Assembly: GCF_017573545.1 (NCBI RefSeq)
Contig: NZ_JAGEOK010000017.1
Coordinates: 147,124-211,123, forward strand
Length of the DNA: 64,000 bases
From: Actinomadura nitritigenes
Lineage (GTDB): Bacteria; Actinomycetota; Actinomycetes; Streptosporangiales; Streptosporangiaceae
Direction of reading: 5' to 3'
In this document: piece by piece, positions 8,266 to 16,427 of the stretch
How the letters are laid out: every line of letters starts with the position of its first letter
How positions within the stretch are numbered: the stretch's first letter is position 1
Program-made: the position numbers and the translations under genes
Notes under the pieces: generated by a model
Database searches by the model: none
The model's input: only the letters and a program-made list of their open reading frames with translations
What the model was told of the DNA's origin: nothing

Positions 8266-8913
8266 TCAGTCGGTGAGGAGGCGGTCGGCGGAGATCTCCA
8301 GGCGGGCCTGGATCTCCTCGGCGGTCGCCTGGCCGCGCAGCATCTCGATCATCTCCATCGTCCAGACGGACGACAGCGCCCGGGCGACGATGCGGCGCCG
8401 GTCGTCGGCGGGGATGTCGCCGGTCGGGCCGACGGCGGCGCGCAGCATCAGGTTGGTCATCCGGTCGCTGAAGTCGGTCTTGACGTCCGAGAGCAGCAGC
8501 GAGCGGATCAGCGCCTCGGCCAGCTCCGGCTCGCGCATGAGCCCCCGCGTGGCGCGCATCAGCACCTCCACGGTGCGCTCGGCGGCGGTGCCGCCGCGCG
8601 GCGGGCGGCGCTCGATGCTGCCCTCCAGGAGGTCGATCTCCTCGCTGACGACCGCGACGACCAGGTCCATCTTGGACGGGAAGTAGCGGTAGAGGGTGCC
8701 GAGCGCGACGCCGGCGCGCTCGGCGACGGTGCGCATCTGCATCGCCTCGATGCCACCGCGCGAGGCCAGCGCGGCGGCGGCCTGGACGATACGCTTGCGC
8801 CGCTGGTGCTGGCTGCGCGAGCGCACGCCCTGCCCCGCGGCCGGGCCCGCCCGCCGGTCCGCCGCGGCGCCGCCCGAAGGCTCGTCCCCGGTCACTGTCG
8901 GCTCTGCGGTCAC
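8266..8913 (-). CDS. kstR: KstR-like TetR repressor of sterol catabolism
   Basis: 215 residues. The DNA-binding part (RRKRIVQAAAALASRGG, then QMRTVAERAGVALGTLYRYFPSKMDLVVAVV) closely follows mycobacterial KstR, the TetR repressor whose ligand is a steroid CoA thioester; the C-terminal domain also keeps the WTMEMIEMLRGQATAEEIQARL pattern. GTG at 8913 is preferred because GGAGG lies 6 bases upstream; the ATG at 8919 directly abuts that site. The gene is divergent from the ChsE1 operon. Two AACnnGTT-type elements sit between them, one near each gene, indicating autoregulation plus operon control. It could instead be a narrower paralogue controlling only this operon. Confidence 0.82.
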   Translation of the reverse strand: MTAEPTVTGDEPSGGAAADRRAGPAAGQGVRSRSQHQRRKRIVQAAAALASRGGIEAMQMRTVAERAGVALGTLYRYFPSKMDLVVAVVSEEIDLLEGSIERRPPRGGTAAERTVEVLMRATRGLMREPELAEALIRSLLLSDVKTDFSDRMTNLMLRAAVGPTGDIPADDRRRIVARALSSVWTMEMIEMLRGQATAEEIQARLEISADRLLTD

Positions 8914-8979
8914 GGTCATCCTCCTCGCGCGGGCGCCCGTTGCGCCGCCGCTCGGCCTCCAGCGTACAGCCCGCGCGAG

Positions 8980-8987
8980 AACCTGTT
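8980..8987. promoter_or_regulatory. KstR-type half-conserved operator, regulator side
   Basis: Core AACCTGTT fits the AACnnGTT centre of the KstR consensus TnnAACnnGTTnnA; the outer T and A are not kept. It is 67 bp upstream of the kstR-like start, consistent with weak autoregulation. Confidence 0.5.
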
Positions 8988-9101
8988 ATCTGATCGGCCG
9001 CGGCGGGTCGGTGATCGAGCGCCCCTCGGATGGTCACCGAACCCTTACTTGCTAGGTGAATCCCCGTTTCCGCGACGGTGATCACGCCGCTGGACACATA
9101 C

Positions 9102-9115
9102 TAGAATCTGTTCTA
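9102..9115. promoter_or_regulatory. KstR-type operator, ChsE1 side
   Basis: TAGAATCTGTTCTA differs from the perfect KstR palindrome form TAGAACnnGTTCTA at one base (T for C in the left half). Known KstR sites fit TnnAACnnGTTnnA. It lies 54 bp before the GTG of the ChsE1 gene, a normal position for repression of that promoter. Confidence 0.75.
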
Positions 9116-9169
9116 CTTTTTCGCCGTGGGCGTCCGTCCGGCCGGCCGCGCCAGGAAGGGAGCGGATGA

Positions 9170-10276
9170 GTGGACTTCAACCTCGACGAGACCCAGCAGG
9201 AGCTGAAGGGGCTCGCGGCGGACCTGCTCGCGCGCGAGGCCGCGCAGGAGCGGCTGGAGGCGTTCGAGAAGAGCGGCGCCCCCTATGACGCCGCCACCTG
9301 GAAGGCGTTCGCGCAGGCCGGGCTGCTCGGCGCCGTGCTGCCCGAGGACGCCGGCGGCGCGGGGCTCGGGCCGGTGGAGCTCGCGGTGATCCTGCGCGAG
9401 GCGGGCGCGCGGACGGCGCCGATCCCGGCGTACGCGTCGCTGGCGCTGGCGGCCGTCCCGATCGCGAAGCACGGCACCGCGGAGCAGCGCGCGCTGCTCG
9501 CGCCGCTGACCGCGGGCGAGACCGTGCTGACCGGCGCCTACCGCGAGGTCGGACCGGCGGGCGAGGTCGCGGCGACGGCCCGCGCGGACGGCGACGGCCA
9601 CGTCCTGGACGGCGTGAAGACGTTCGTCCCCTACGCCCGGGAGGCGGCGCGGATCCTCGTCCCGGCGCGGGTCGAGGGCGCCGGCATCGGCGTCTTCCTC
9701 GTCGAGCCGTCCGCCGCGACGATCACGCCGCAGCACTCCGCGACGACCGAGCCGCTGTCGCGGGTCGCGCTCGACGGCGTCCGCGTCGGCGCCGGCGCGC
9801 TCCTCGGCGGGATCGCCGACGGCGCCGCCTGGGACACCCTCCGGCTCTCCGCCGTCGCGGGCGCGGTCGCGCTGTCGTCCGGCGTCATCGAGGGCGCGCT
9901 GGAGCTCACCAAGGAGTACACGAGGACCCGCGAGCAGTTCGAGCGGGCGCTCGCGCAGTTCCAGGCCGTCACCATGCAGATCAGCGACGTCTACATCGCC
10001 AAGCGGGCGCTGGACGTCGCCGTCTGGGCCGGGGTGTGGCGGCTCGCCGAGGGCGCCGCCGACGCCGAGGAGCTGCTCACCATCGCGGCCTACAACGCGT
10101 GCGATCCCGTCGTGAAGGCGCTCTACACGTGCCAGCACCTGCACGGCGGCATCGGCCTCGACATCACCTATCCGCTGCACCGCTACTTCGCCTGGGGCAA
10201 GCAGGTCGGGCATCTGCTCGGCGGCGCGGAAGACCGTCTCGACTCGCTCGGCGCGCTCATCGCTCAGGAGGCCTGA
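9170..10276 (+). CDS. chsE1: Acyl-CoA dehydrogenase ChsE1 (FadE28-like)
   Basis: 368 residues with the acyl-CoA dehydrogenase fold: N-terminal helices, middle beta domain, and a C-terminal four-helix region ending in HGGIGLDITYPLHRYF. Order and sequence match the smaller subunit of the mycobacterial ChsE1-ChsE2 (FadE28-FadE29) heterotetramer, which dehydrogenates the 3-carbon side chain of 3-oxo-4-pregnene-20-carboxyl-CoA. Start is GTG at 9170, nine bases after AGGAAGGGA; the ATG four bases earlier is out of frame. The TGA is followed directly by the ATG of its partner. It is probably KstR-repressed through the site at 9102. Confidence 0.87.
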   Translation: MDFNLDETQQELKGLAADLLAREAAQERLEAFEKSGAPYDAATWKAFAQAGLLGAVLPEDAGGAGLGPVELAVILREAGARTAPIPAYASLALAAVPIAKHGTAEQRALLAPLTAGETVLTGAYREVGPAGEVAATARADGDGHVLDGVKTFVPYAREAARILVPARVEGAGIGVFLVEPSAATITPQHSATTEPLSRVALDGVRVGAGALLGGIADGAAWDTLRLSAVAGAVALSSGVIEGALELTKEYTRTREQFERALAQFQAVTMQISDVYIAKRALDVAVWAGVWRLAEGAADAEELLTIAAYNACDPVVKALYTCQHLHGGIGLDITYPLHRYFAWGKQVGHLLGGAEDRLDSLGALIAQEA

Positions 10277-11449
10277 ATGTTCATCGACCTGACCGGCGAA
10301 CAGAAGAAGCTCCGCGCCGAGCTGCGCGAGTACTTCGAGAACTGCCTGACCGCGGAGCAGCGCGCCGCGATCAACGCCGACCCGTTCGGCCCCGCCTACC
10401 TGGAGCACTGCAAGCGCCTCGGGCGCGACGGGATGCTCGGGGTCGCGCTGCCGAAGGAGTACGGCGGCCGCGGCTTCGGACCCGTCGAGCAGACCATCTT
10501 CGCCAACGAGATCGCCCGCGCCGAGGTCACCTACCCGCTCATCACGCTGAACTCCGTCGCGCCGACGATCCTCCAGTACGGCACCGACGCGCACAAGGAG
10601 TTCTTCATCCCGCGCATCCTCGCCGGCGAGTGCCACTTCGCGATCGGCTACAGCGAGCCGGGCGCCGGCACCGACCTCGCCGCGCTACGCACCACCGCCG
10701 TGAGGGACGGCGACCACTACCTGGTGAACGGCCAGAAGATCTTCACGTCGGGCGCGCAGACCGCCGACTACGTCTGGCTCGCGGCCCGCACGGACCCGTC
10801 CGCGAAGAAGCACAAGGGCATCTCGATGCTCATCGTGGACTGCGAGGACCCCGGCTTCTCCTGGACGCCGATCATCACGATGGACGGCGCCCACCACACC
10901 AACTCCACCTACTTCCAGGACATCCGCGTCCCGGCGGACATGCTGATCGGCGGGGAGAACAACGGCTGGGACCTGATCGTCAACCAGCTCAACCACGAGC
11001 GGGTCACGCTCGGCCCGGCGGGCAACATCGGGCACACCCGCAACCGGTTCGAGCGCTGGGCGCGCGCCACGCCCGGACGCGACGGGCGGCCGCTCATCGA
11101 GCAGCCCGCCGTCCGCCGCGCGCTCGCCCACGTGCACGCCTACCTGCGCGTGAACGAGATCCTCAACTGGCAGGTCGCGGCGAACCAGGACCTCGGCTGG
11201 CTCGGCGCGGCCGACGCGTCCGCGACGAAGATCTACGCCTCGGAGCGGGTGCAGGAGGTCGGCCGGATCGTCGGGGACGTCCTCGCCCGGTACGGCGACC
11301 CGGGCGACCCGGCGACCGCCGAGTTCATGAGGGTGACCGACCGGATGGCCAAGGGGGCGCTCGTCCTCACCTTCGGCGGCGGCGTCAACGAGATCCAGCG
11401 CGAGCTGATCGCGATGATCGGTCTCGGGCTGCCCCGCGCGCCGCGCTGA
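10277..11449 (+). CDS. chsE2: Acyl-CoA dehydrogenase ChsE2 (FadE29-like)
   Basis: 390 residues, closely matching mycobacterial FadE29 over the whole length: MFIDLTGEQKKLRAELREYF at the N-terminus, GYSEPGAGTDLAALRT in the FAD and substrate region, HHTNSTYFQDIRVP, and LTFGGGVNEIQRELIA near the C-terminus. It forms the second subunit of the alpha2-beta2 dehydrogenase that introduces the side-chain double bond. ATG begins at the base after the upstream stop, so the partner subunits are translated stoichiometrically. Confidence is high because gene order with ChsE1, ChsH and Ltp2 is the same as in the mycobacterial igr operon. Confidence 0.92.
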   Translation: MFIDLTGEQKKLRAELREYFENCLTAEQRAAINADPFGPAYLEHCKRLGRDGMLGVALPKEYGGRGFGPVEQTIFANEIARAEVTYPLITLNSVAPTILQYGTDAHKEFFIPRILAGECHFAIGYSEPGAGTDLAALRTTAVRDGDHYLVNGQKIFTSGAQTADYVWLAARTDPSAKKHKGISMLIVDCEDPGFSWTPIITMDGAHHTNSTYFQDIRVPADMLIGGENNGWDLIVNQLNHERVTLGPAGNIGHTRNRFERWARATPGRDGRPLIEQPAVRRALAHVHAYLRVNEILNWQVAANQDLGWLGAADASATKIYASERVQEVGRIVGDVLARYGDPGDPATAEFMRVTDRMAKGALVLTFGGGVNEIQRELIAMIGLGLPRAPR

Positions 11450-11477
11450 CCCGGGCGTCCACGAAGCGAGGAGACCC

Positions 11478-12845
11478 GTGCACGACGAACTCATGGCGCT
11501 CGCCGGCCGGCTGGCCGCCGCCGGCGAGCGCCCTCCGCTGCCCTGCCCCGACCCGGTGAACGCCGCGATGATCCGCAACTGGACCCAGGCCCTCGGCGAC
11601 GCCGGGACCTGGGACGACGTCGCGCCGCCCGCGATGATCCAGGTGTGGTCGATGCCCGGCCTGGTCCGCCGGCCGGACCAGAGGGGGGCCGCGGACGAGG
11701 TGCTGGCGACGCTGGACGCCGCGGGCTACACCGGCATCGTCGCGACCAACTGCGACCAGACCTACGACCGCTACGTGAAGGTCGGCGAGCAGCTGCGGAC
11801 GCGGATGCGGTTCGGCGGCGTCACCGGCCCGAAGCGGACCGCGATGGGCGAGGGCTACTTCGTCACCTGGTACCAGTCCTGGTACGACGGGAACGACGAG
11901 CGCGTCGCCGAGATGCTGTTCCGGGTGCTGAAGTTCAGGCCGGGCCCGCGCCCGCCCGCCGCCAGCGCGAGCGGCACCGGCGGGAAGTACCCGCTGCGGC
12001 CCTCGATCGGCAAGGACACCGCGTTCTTCTGGGACGGCGTGAACGCCGGTGAGCTGCGCATCCAGCGCTGCGCGGACTGCGGCGCGCTCCGCCACCCGCC
12101 CGGCCCGATGTGCCCGGAGTGCCATTCGCCGAACCGCGACCACGTCGTGGCGAGCGGGCGCGGCGAGGTGCACAGCTACGTCGTCCACCACCACCCGCCC
12201 GTCCCCGGCCGGACGCCCCCGTACGCCGTGGCGGTCGTGCAGCTGGAGGAGGGCGTCCGGATCGTCGGGAACGTCAACGGCTGCCCGCCGGACGAGGTGC
12301 GGATCGGCATGCCCGTCCGGCTGGTGTTCGAGCGGATGGACGACGAGCTCGTCCTCCCGCAGTGGACCCCGGTGGACGCCCCGCCGCCCCCGCCGCCCGC
12401 GGCGACGGCCGCGGAGCCGGTGGAGGCGGAGCCCGCGTCCGGCGGCCTGGAGATCGAGCTGACCCCGACGTTCATCATCTCCACGGCGATCGCGACGCGC
12501 GACTTCATGCCCGTCCACCACGACCCTGCGCAGGCGCGCGCCCAGGGCTCGCAGGACATCTTCGTCAACATCCTGACCAGCATCGGGCTCGTCCAGCGGT
12601 ACGCGCTGGAGACCGTCCGGGACGCGACGCTGGAGAGCATCGAGGTGCGCCTCGGCGCCCCCGCCTACGCCGGCGACACGCTCACGCTGACCGCCGACCG
12701 CGTCGACGACCGCACCCTCCGCGTCCGCGGCGCGGTGAGCATCGGCGACCACCTCACCGCCACGGTCCGCTTCCGTGCCGTCGGAGGGGAGACGACCCCC
12801 CACACCGCCCGTGCCGGCTCCGCCGGAATCGAGGAGGCCGGATGA
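11478..12845 (+). CDS. Fused ChsH2-ChsH1 steroid side-chain enoyl-CoA hydratase
   Basis: 455 residues joining two proteins that are separate in Mycobacterium (Rv3542c and Rv3541c). Residues 1-155 are the MaoC-like N-domain of ChsH2. Residues about 184-298 are the DUF35 zinc-ribbon/OB domain with Cys198, Cys201, Cys212 and Cys215, which docks the aldolase. A Pro/Ala linker (300-321) leads to a hot-dog domain equal to ChsH1, whose hydratase motif RDFMPVHHD supplies Asp342 and His347. It hydrates the unsaturated side-chain CoA ester made by ChsE1-ChsE2 and hands it to Ltp2. GTG at 11478 follows GCGAGGAGACCC. The stop overlaps the Ltp2 ATG (ATGA). Confidence 0.9.
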   Translation: MHDELMALAGRLAAAGERPPLPCPDPVNAAMIRNWTQALGDAGTWDDVAPPAMIQVWSMPGLVRRPDQRGAADEVLATLDAAGYTGIVATNCDQTYDRYVKVGEQLRTRMRFGGVTGPKRTAMGEGYFVTWYQSWYDGNDERVAEMLFRVLKFRPGPRPPAASASGTGGKYPLRPSIGKDTAFFWDGVNAGELRIQRCADCGALRHPPGPMCPECHSPNRDHVVASGRGEVHSYVVHHHPPVPGRTPPYAVAVVQLEEGVRIVGNVNGCPPDEVRIGMPVRLVFERMDDELVLPQWTPVDAPPPPPPAATAAEPVEAEPASGGLEIELTPTFIISTAIATRDFMPVHHDPAQARAQGSQDIFVNILTSIGLVQRYALETVRDATLESIEVRLGAPAYAGDTLTLTADRVDDRTLRVRGAVSIGDHLTATVRFRAVGGETTPHTARAGSAGIEEAG

Positions 12846-14008
12846 CCCTGTCAGGGAAGGCGGCGATCGCCGGGATCGGCGCGACCGAGTTCTCCAAGGA
12901 GTCGGGCCGCTCGGAGCTGCGGCTCGCCGCCGAGGCGTGCCTCGCCGCGATCGAGGACGCCGGGCTGACCCCCGCCGACGTCGACGGCCTGGTCACCTAC
13001 ACCGCCGACGCCAACTCCGAGATCGCCGTCCAGCGCGAGCTGGGCATCCCCGCGCTGCGGTTCTTCTCCCGCGTCGACTACGGCGGCGGCGCGGCCTGCG
13101 GCACCGTCGCGCACGCCGCGATGGCCGTCGCGACCGGCCAGGCGGAGGCGGTGCTGTGCTACCGCGCGTTCAACGAGCGCTCCGGCCACCGCTTCGGCCA
13201 GGCCGCCCCGTCCGGCCGCGTCGACGCGACCGGCCTGGAGTTCTCCTGGCACCTGCCGTTCGGCTTCGCGACCCCGGCCGCCTGGGTCGCGATGCAGGCC
13301 CGCCGCTACATGCACGACTACGGCGCGACCAGCGAGGACTTCGGCCGCGTCGCGGTGGCGATGCGCCGCCACGCGGCCACGAACCCGGCCGCCTGGTTCC
13401 ACGGCCGCCCGATCACGCTGGAGGAGCACCAGGCGTCCCGCTGGATCGTCGACCCCCTGCACCTGCTGGACTGCTGCCAGGAGTCCGACGGCGGCGTCGC
13501 GGTGCTCGTCACGTCCCTGGACCGGGCCCGCGACCTGCGGCACCCGCCCGCCGTCATCGCCGCGGCGGCCCAGGGGACGGGCCCGGACCAGATGATGATG
13601 TTCGGCTACTACACCGGCGACCTGTCGGCGCTGCCCGCGATGGGCACCGTCGGCGAAACCCTCTGGGCGCAGTCGGGGCTGACCCCCGATGACGTCCAGA
13701 CCGCAATCCTCTATGATCATTTCACCCCGTTCGTCCTGGTTCAGCTGGAGGAGCTCGGCTTCTGCGGCCGCGGCCAGGCGAAGGACTACATCAAGGACGG
13801 TGGCATTGAGCTCGGCGGCAGGCTTCCGGTCAACCCCAACGGGGGTCAGCTGGGTGAGGCGTACATCCACGGCATGAACGGCATCGCCGAGGCCGTCCGC
13901 CAGGTGCGGGGGGCCGCGGTGAACCAGGTCCCGGACGTCCGCAACGTCCTGGTCACCGCCGGGACCGGCGTGCCCACCAGCGGCCTGGTCCTCAGCGCCG
14001 CGAACTAG
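12842..14008 (+). CDS. ltp2: Steroid side-chain retro-aldolase Ltp2
   Basis: 388 residues of the thiolase superfamily, very close to Rv3540c: AIAGIGATEFSKESGRSELRLAAEA, YGGGAACGTVAHAAMAVATG, YRAFNERSGHRFGQ, SRWIVDPLHLLDCCQE, ILYDHFTPF and GEAYIHGMNGIAEAVRQ. Ltp2 cleaves the hydroxylated side chain to androstenedione-type steroid and propionyl-CoA, and needs the DUF35 domain of ChsH2 for activity. Tyr residues in the last two segments are those implicated in catalysis in the family. The 4-bp ATGA overlap couples it to the hydratase gene. Confidence 0.92.
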   Translation: MTLSGKAAIAGIGATEFSKESGRSELRLAAEACLAAIEDAGLTPADVDGLVTYTADANSEIAVQRELGIPALRFFSRVDYGGGAACGTVAHAAMAVATGQAEAVLCYRAFNERSGHRFGQAAPSGRVDATGLEFSWHLPFGFATPAAWVAMQARRYMHDYGATSEDFGRVAVAMRRHAATNPAAWFHGRPITLEEHQASRWIVDPLHLLDCCQESDGGVAVLVTSLDRARDLRHPPAVIAAAAQGTGPDQMMMFGYYTGDLSALPAMGTVGETLWAQSGLTPDDVQTAILYDHFTPFVLVQLEELGFCGRGQAKDYIKDGGIELGGRLPVNPNGGQLGEAYIHGMNGIAEAVRQVRGAAVNQVPDVRNVLVTAGTGVPTSGLVLSAAN

Positions 14009-14009
14009 C

Positions 14010-14630
14010 GTGCGGCTGACGAGGGAGGAGACCAAGGAGCGCAACCGGCGGGCCCTGCTCGACGCCGCGCTCCGGACCGTCTCCCGGGACGGCTACCAGG
14101 CCAGGCTCGAGGACATCGCCGAGCGGGCCGGCCTCACCACCGGCGCGATCTACTCGCTGTTCGGCAGCAAGGACGGCCTGCTCACCGAGCTGGTCACCGG
14201 CTACCTGCGCCCGCACCGCGCGGAGATCGAGCGCGCCGTGCCCGCCGGCCTGCCCCTGCTGGAGGCGGTCGACGCCTTCGCCCGGCACTACCGGCGCACC
14301 TGCGACGGGCCGGGCGCGCGGTCGGGCCTGTCCCTCCAGCTCGGCCTGGTGGACATGGCCCTGCGCGCCCCCGACCCGGGCCGCCGGCTCGCGCCGCTCT
14401 TCCGGACCCACGAGGAGCAGCTCGTCGCGCTGTTCACGGGGCGGGCGCACGACGGCGGGACCGTCACGGCGGAGCAGGCGAAGCGGCTCGCCGTCGCGCT
14501 CGGCGCCCTGCTGCTCGGCCTCGGCCAGGGCGTCGTCCTCGGTCTCGCCCCGGACGCCGGCGAGCAGTACTTCGCCGACGCCGCCGTCGCGCTGGTGTCC
14601 GGCGGGTCCCTCCTCGGGGCGGCGCGGTGA
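14010..14630 (+). CDS. TetR-family regulator
   Basis: 206 residues; HTH at about 27-58 (ARLEDIAERAGLTTGAIYSLFGSKDGLL). The C-terminal domain has no recognisable ligand signature. GTG at 14010 starts one base after the Ltp2 TAG, with no better start, so it may be co-transcribed with the steroid operon as a local regulator. It converges on the LysR gene 7 bp away. Target and ligand are unknown. Confidence 0.82.
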   Translation: MRLTREETKERNRRALLDAALRTVSRDGYQARLEDIAERAGLTTGAIYSLFGSKDGLLTELVTGYLRPHRAEIERAVPAGLPLLEAVDAFARHYRRTCDGPGARSGLSLQLGLVDMALRAPDPGRRLAPLFRTHEEQLVALFTGRAHDGGTVTAEQAKRLAVALGALLLGLGQGVVLGLAPDAGEQYFADAAVALVSGGSLLGAAR

Positions 14631-14637
14631 GCGGGCG

Positions 14638-15483
14638 CTAGAGGCGGGTCGCGACGTCCACCAGGCCGGCGACGGCCAGGGACCGGCTGTGGGGCGGCCA
14701 TGCGATCAGCGTCGTCACCCGGGGCGCGTCCACCACCGGGACGGCGGCGAGGCGGTCGCCCAGCTGGGGCCGGCACGACTCCGGCAGCACCGCCGAGGCC
14801 CGGCCGAGCGCGATCAGCTGGAGCAGCTGCGCGTGGTCGCGGACCCGCAGGCCCGGGCCGTCGGGGTACGTGCCGTCCGACCGCGGCCAGCGCGGCAGCG
14901 GCAGGCCGGGCAGCTCGGCGACGTCGGCGGTCCGCAGCTGCGACCTGGTGGTGAGGGGGTGCCCGGCCGGCAGGACCGCGACCTGCCCCTCGGCGTACAG
15001 CTCCTCGGTGTCGAGCCCGGTCGTCGAATCGAACGGCGTGTGCAGCAGCGCCACGTCGGCGCGTCCGTCGCGCAGCAGCCGCTCCTGCTCGCCGGGCCCG
15101 CACAGGACGACGTCGACGGCCGCCGCGCCGGGTTCGGCGGCGTACGCGTCGAGCAGCTTCGCCAGCAGCTCGCCGGACGCCCCCGCCTTGGTGACGAGGA
15201 CCAGCGCGGGCCGCCCGGCCGCGGCGGCGGCGCGGCGGGTGCGGCGGTCGGCGGCCTCGATCGCGTCGAGGGCCGCCCGGCCCTCGCGCAGCAGCACCGC
15301 CCCGGCCCCGGTCAGCGCGATGGTGCGGTTGGTGCGGTCCAGCAGCGTGGCCCCGAGGCGCCGCTCGAGCCGCTGGATCGCCCGCGACAGCGGCGGCTGG
15401 GCGATCCCGAGCCGCTCGGCGGCCCGCCCGAAGTGAAGTTCCTCGGCGACGGCGACGAAGTACCGCAGCTCCCGCGTCTCCAT
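14638..15483 (-). CDS. LysR-family regulator of the divergent SDR
   Basis: 281 residues. N-terminal winged HTH is typical: ELRYFVAVAEELHFGRAAERLGIAQPPLSRAIQRLERRLGATLLDR, residues 4-50. The C-terminal half is the periplasmic-binding-like effector domain. The ATG at 15483 fits the invariant spacing to the HTH. It is divergent from the SDR gene at 15607 and an excellent dyad with T-N11-A character lies between them, so it probably activates that gene in response to a co-inducer. Confidence 0.9.
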   Translation of the reverse strand: METRELRYFVAVAEELHFGRAAERLGIAQPPLSRAIQRLERRLGATLLDRTNRTIALTGAGAVLLREGRAALDAIEAADRRTRRAAAAAGRPALVLVTKAGASGELLAKLLDAYAAEPGAAAVDVVLCGPGEQERLLRDGRADVALLHTPFDSTTGLDTEELYAEGQVAVLPAGHPLTTRSQLRTADVAELPGLPLPRWPRSDGTYPDGPGLRVRDHAQLLQLIALGRASAVLPESCRPQLGDRLAAVPVVDAPRVTTLIAWPPHSRSLAVAGLVDVATRL

Positions 15484-15529
15484 GCCGCCACGGTACCCGC
15501 CAGGACGGCCCCGGCCGCCTCCTGACCTC

Positions 15530-15556
15530 GGTGCGATACCGCTGGGGTATCGCACC
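15530..15556. promoter_or_regulatory. LysR-type operator dyad
   Basis: Perfect 11-bp inverted repeat: GGTGCGATACC at 15530-15540 and GGTATCGCACC at 15546-15556 with spacer GCTGG. The inner part ATACC-N5-GGTAT contains the T-N11-A LysR box. It lies 47 bp upstream of the LysR start and 51 bp before the SDR start. Confidence 0.75.
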
Positions 15557-15606
15557 CCACCCAGACGGTGTTGGAGGCCCGCCCGCCCGGCGGTCAGGAT
15601 CGTGGC

Positions 15607-16332
15607 ATGACCGAAACGAAGACCGCGCTGGTCACCGGCGCGAACAAGGGGATCGGGTACGAGATCGCGGCCGGCCTGGGCGCGCTCGGCTGGAGCGTCG
15701 GCGTGGGCGCCCGGGACGCGGAGCGCGGTGAGGCCGCCGTCGCGAAGCTGCGCGCCGCGGGCGTCGACGCGTTCGGCGTGCCGATCGACGTGACCGACGA
15801 CGCGAGCGTCACCGCGGCCGCCGAGCTGCTGGGGGAGCGCGACGGCGGCCTTGACGTCCTCGTCAACAACGCCGCCATCACGGGCGGGATGCCGCAGGAG
15901 CCCACCCGGGTCGACCCCGCGACCGTGCGGACGGTCGTGGAGACCAACGTGCTCGGCGTCATCCGCGTCACCAACGCGATGCTGCCGCTGCTGCGCCGCT
16001 CGCCGTCCCCCCGGATCGTGAACATGTCCAGCACCGTCGGGTCCCTCACCCGGCAGACGACCCCCGGCGCCCAGACGGGCCCGATCTCCGCCGCCTACGC
16101 GACGTCGAAGACGTTCCTCAACGCCGTCACCGTCCAGTACGCCAAGGAGCTGGCCGACACGGACATCCTCATCAACGCCGGCTGCCCGGGCTTCTGCGCG
16201 ACCGACCTCAACGGGTTCCGCGGCGTCCGCACCCCCGAGCAGGGCGCGGCGATCGCGATCCACCTCGCGACCCTCCCCGACGGCGGCCCCACCGGCACCT
16301 TCCACGACGACGACGGCCCGGTGCCCTGGTAA
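15607..16332 (+). CDS. Short-chain dehydrogenase (carbonyl reductase-like)
   Basis: 241 residues, classical SDR: TGANKGIGYEIA for cofactor binding, NNAAI after strand 4, catalytic Ser in IVNMSSTVGSL and Tyr/Lys in YATSK. The ANKGIG form and compact length resemble carbonyl reductase-type SDRs found widely in actinomycetes beside LysR or MarR regulators. The ATG at 15607 places the glycine motif 11 residues from the N-terminus, as expected. Substrate unknown; expression probably depends on the divergent LysR protein. Confidence 0.88.
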   Translation: MTETKTALVTGANKGIGYEIAAGLGALGWSVGVGARDAERGEAAVAKLRAAGVDAFGVPIDVTDDASVTAAAELLGERDGGLDVLVNNAAITGGMPQEPTRVDPATVRTVVETNVLGVIRVTNAMLPLLRRSPSPRIVNMSSTVGSLTRQTTPGAQTGPISAAYATSKTFLNAVTVQYAKELADTDILINAGCPGFCATDLNGFRGVRTPEQGAAIAIHLATLPDGGPTGTFHDDDGPVPW

Positions 16333-16354
16333 ACCACGGCGCCGGGGCGGCGGC

Positions 16355-16388
16355 GCGCTGCTGTGAGCGGATCCGCCGTGGGCAGCGC
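16355..16388. promoter_or_regulatory. Concentric dyad upstream of the ClpP pair
   Basis: Outer arms GCGCTGC (16355-16361) and GCAGCGC (16382-16388) and an inner palindrome GCGGATCCGC (16367-16376) share exactly the same centre at 16371.5. The element lies 40-73 bp before the first ClpP start. It does not match the published PopR motif as I recall it, but position and symmetry make it the best candidate site for the nearby XRE regulator. Confidence 0.5.
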
Positions 16389-16427
16389 GGGCTGTGACCA
16401 GGGCGCACGCTGGCGCAGGGTGAAGGC

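Noticed and set aside
9166..9172. ATG four bases before the ChsE1 GTG
   Set aside because: It is out of frame with the conserved dehydrogenase sequence.
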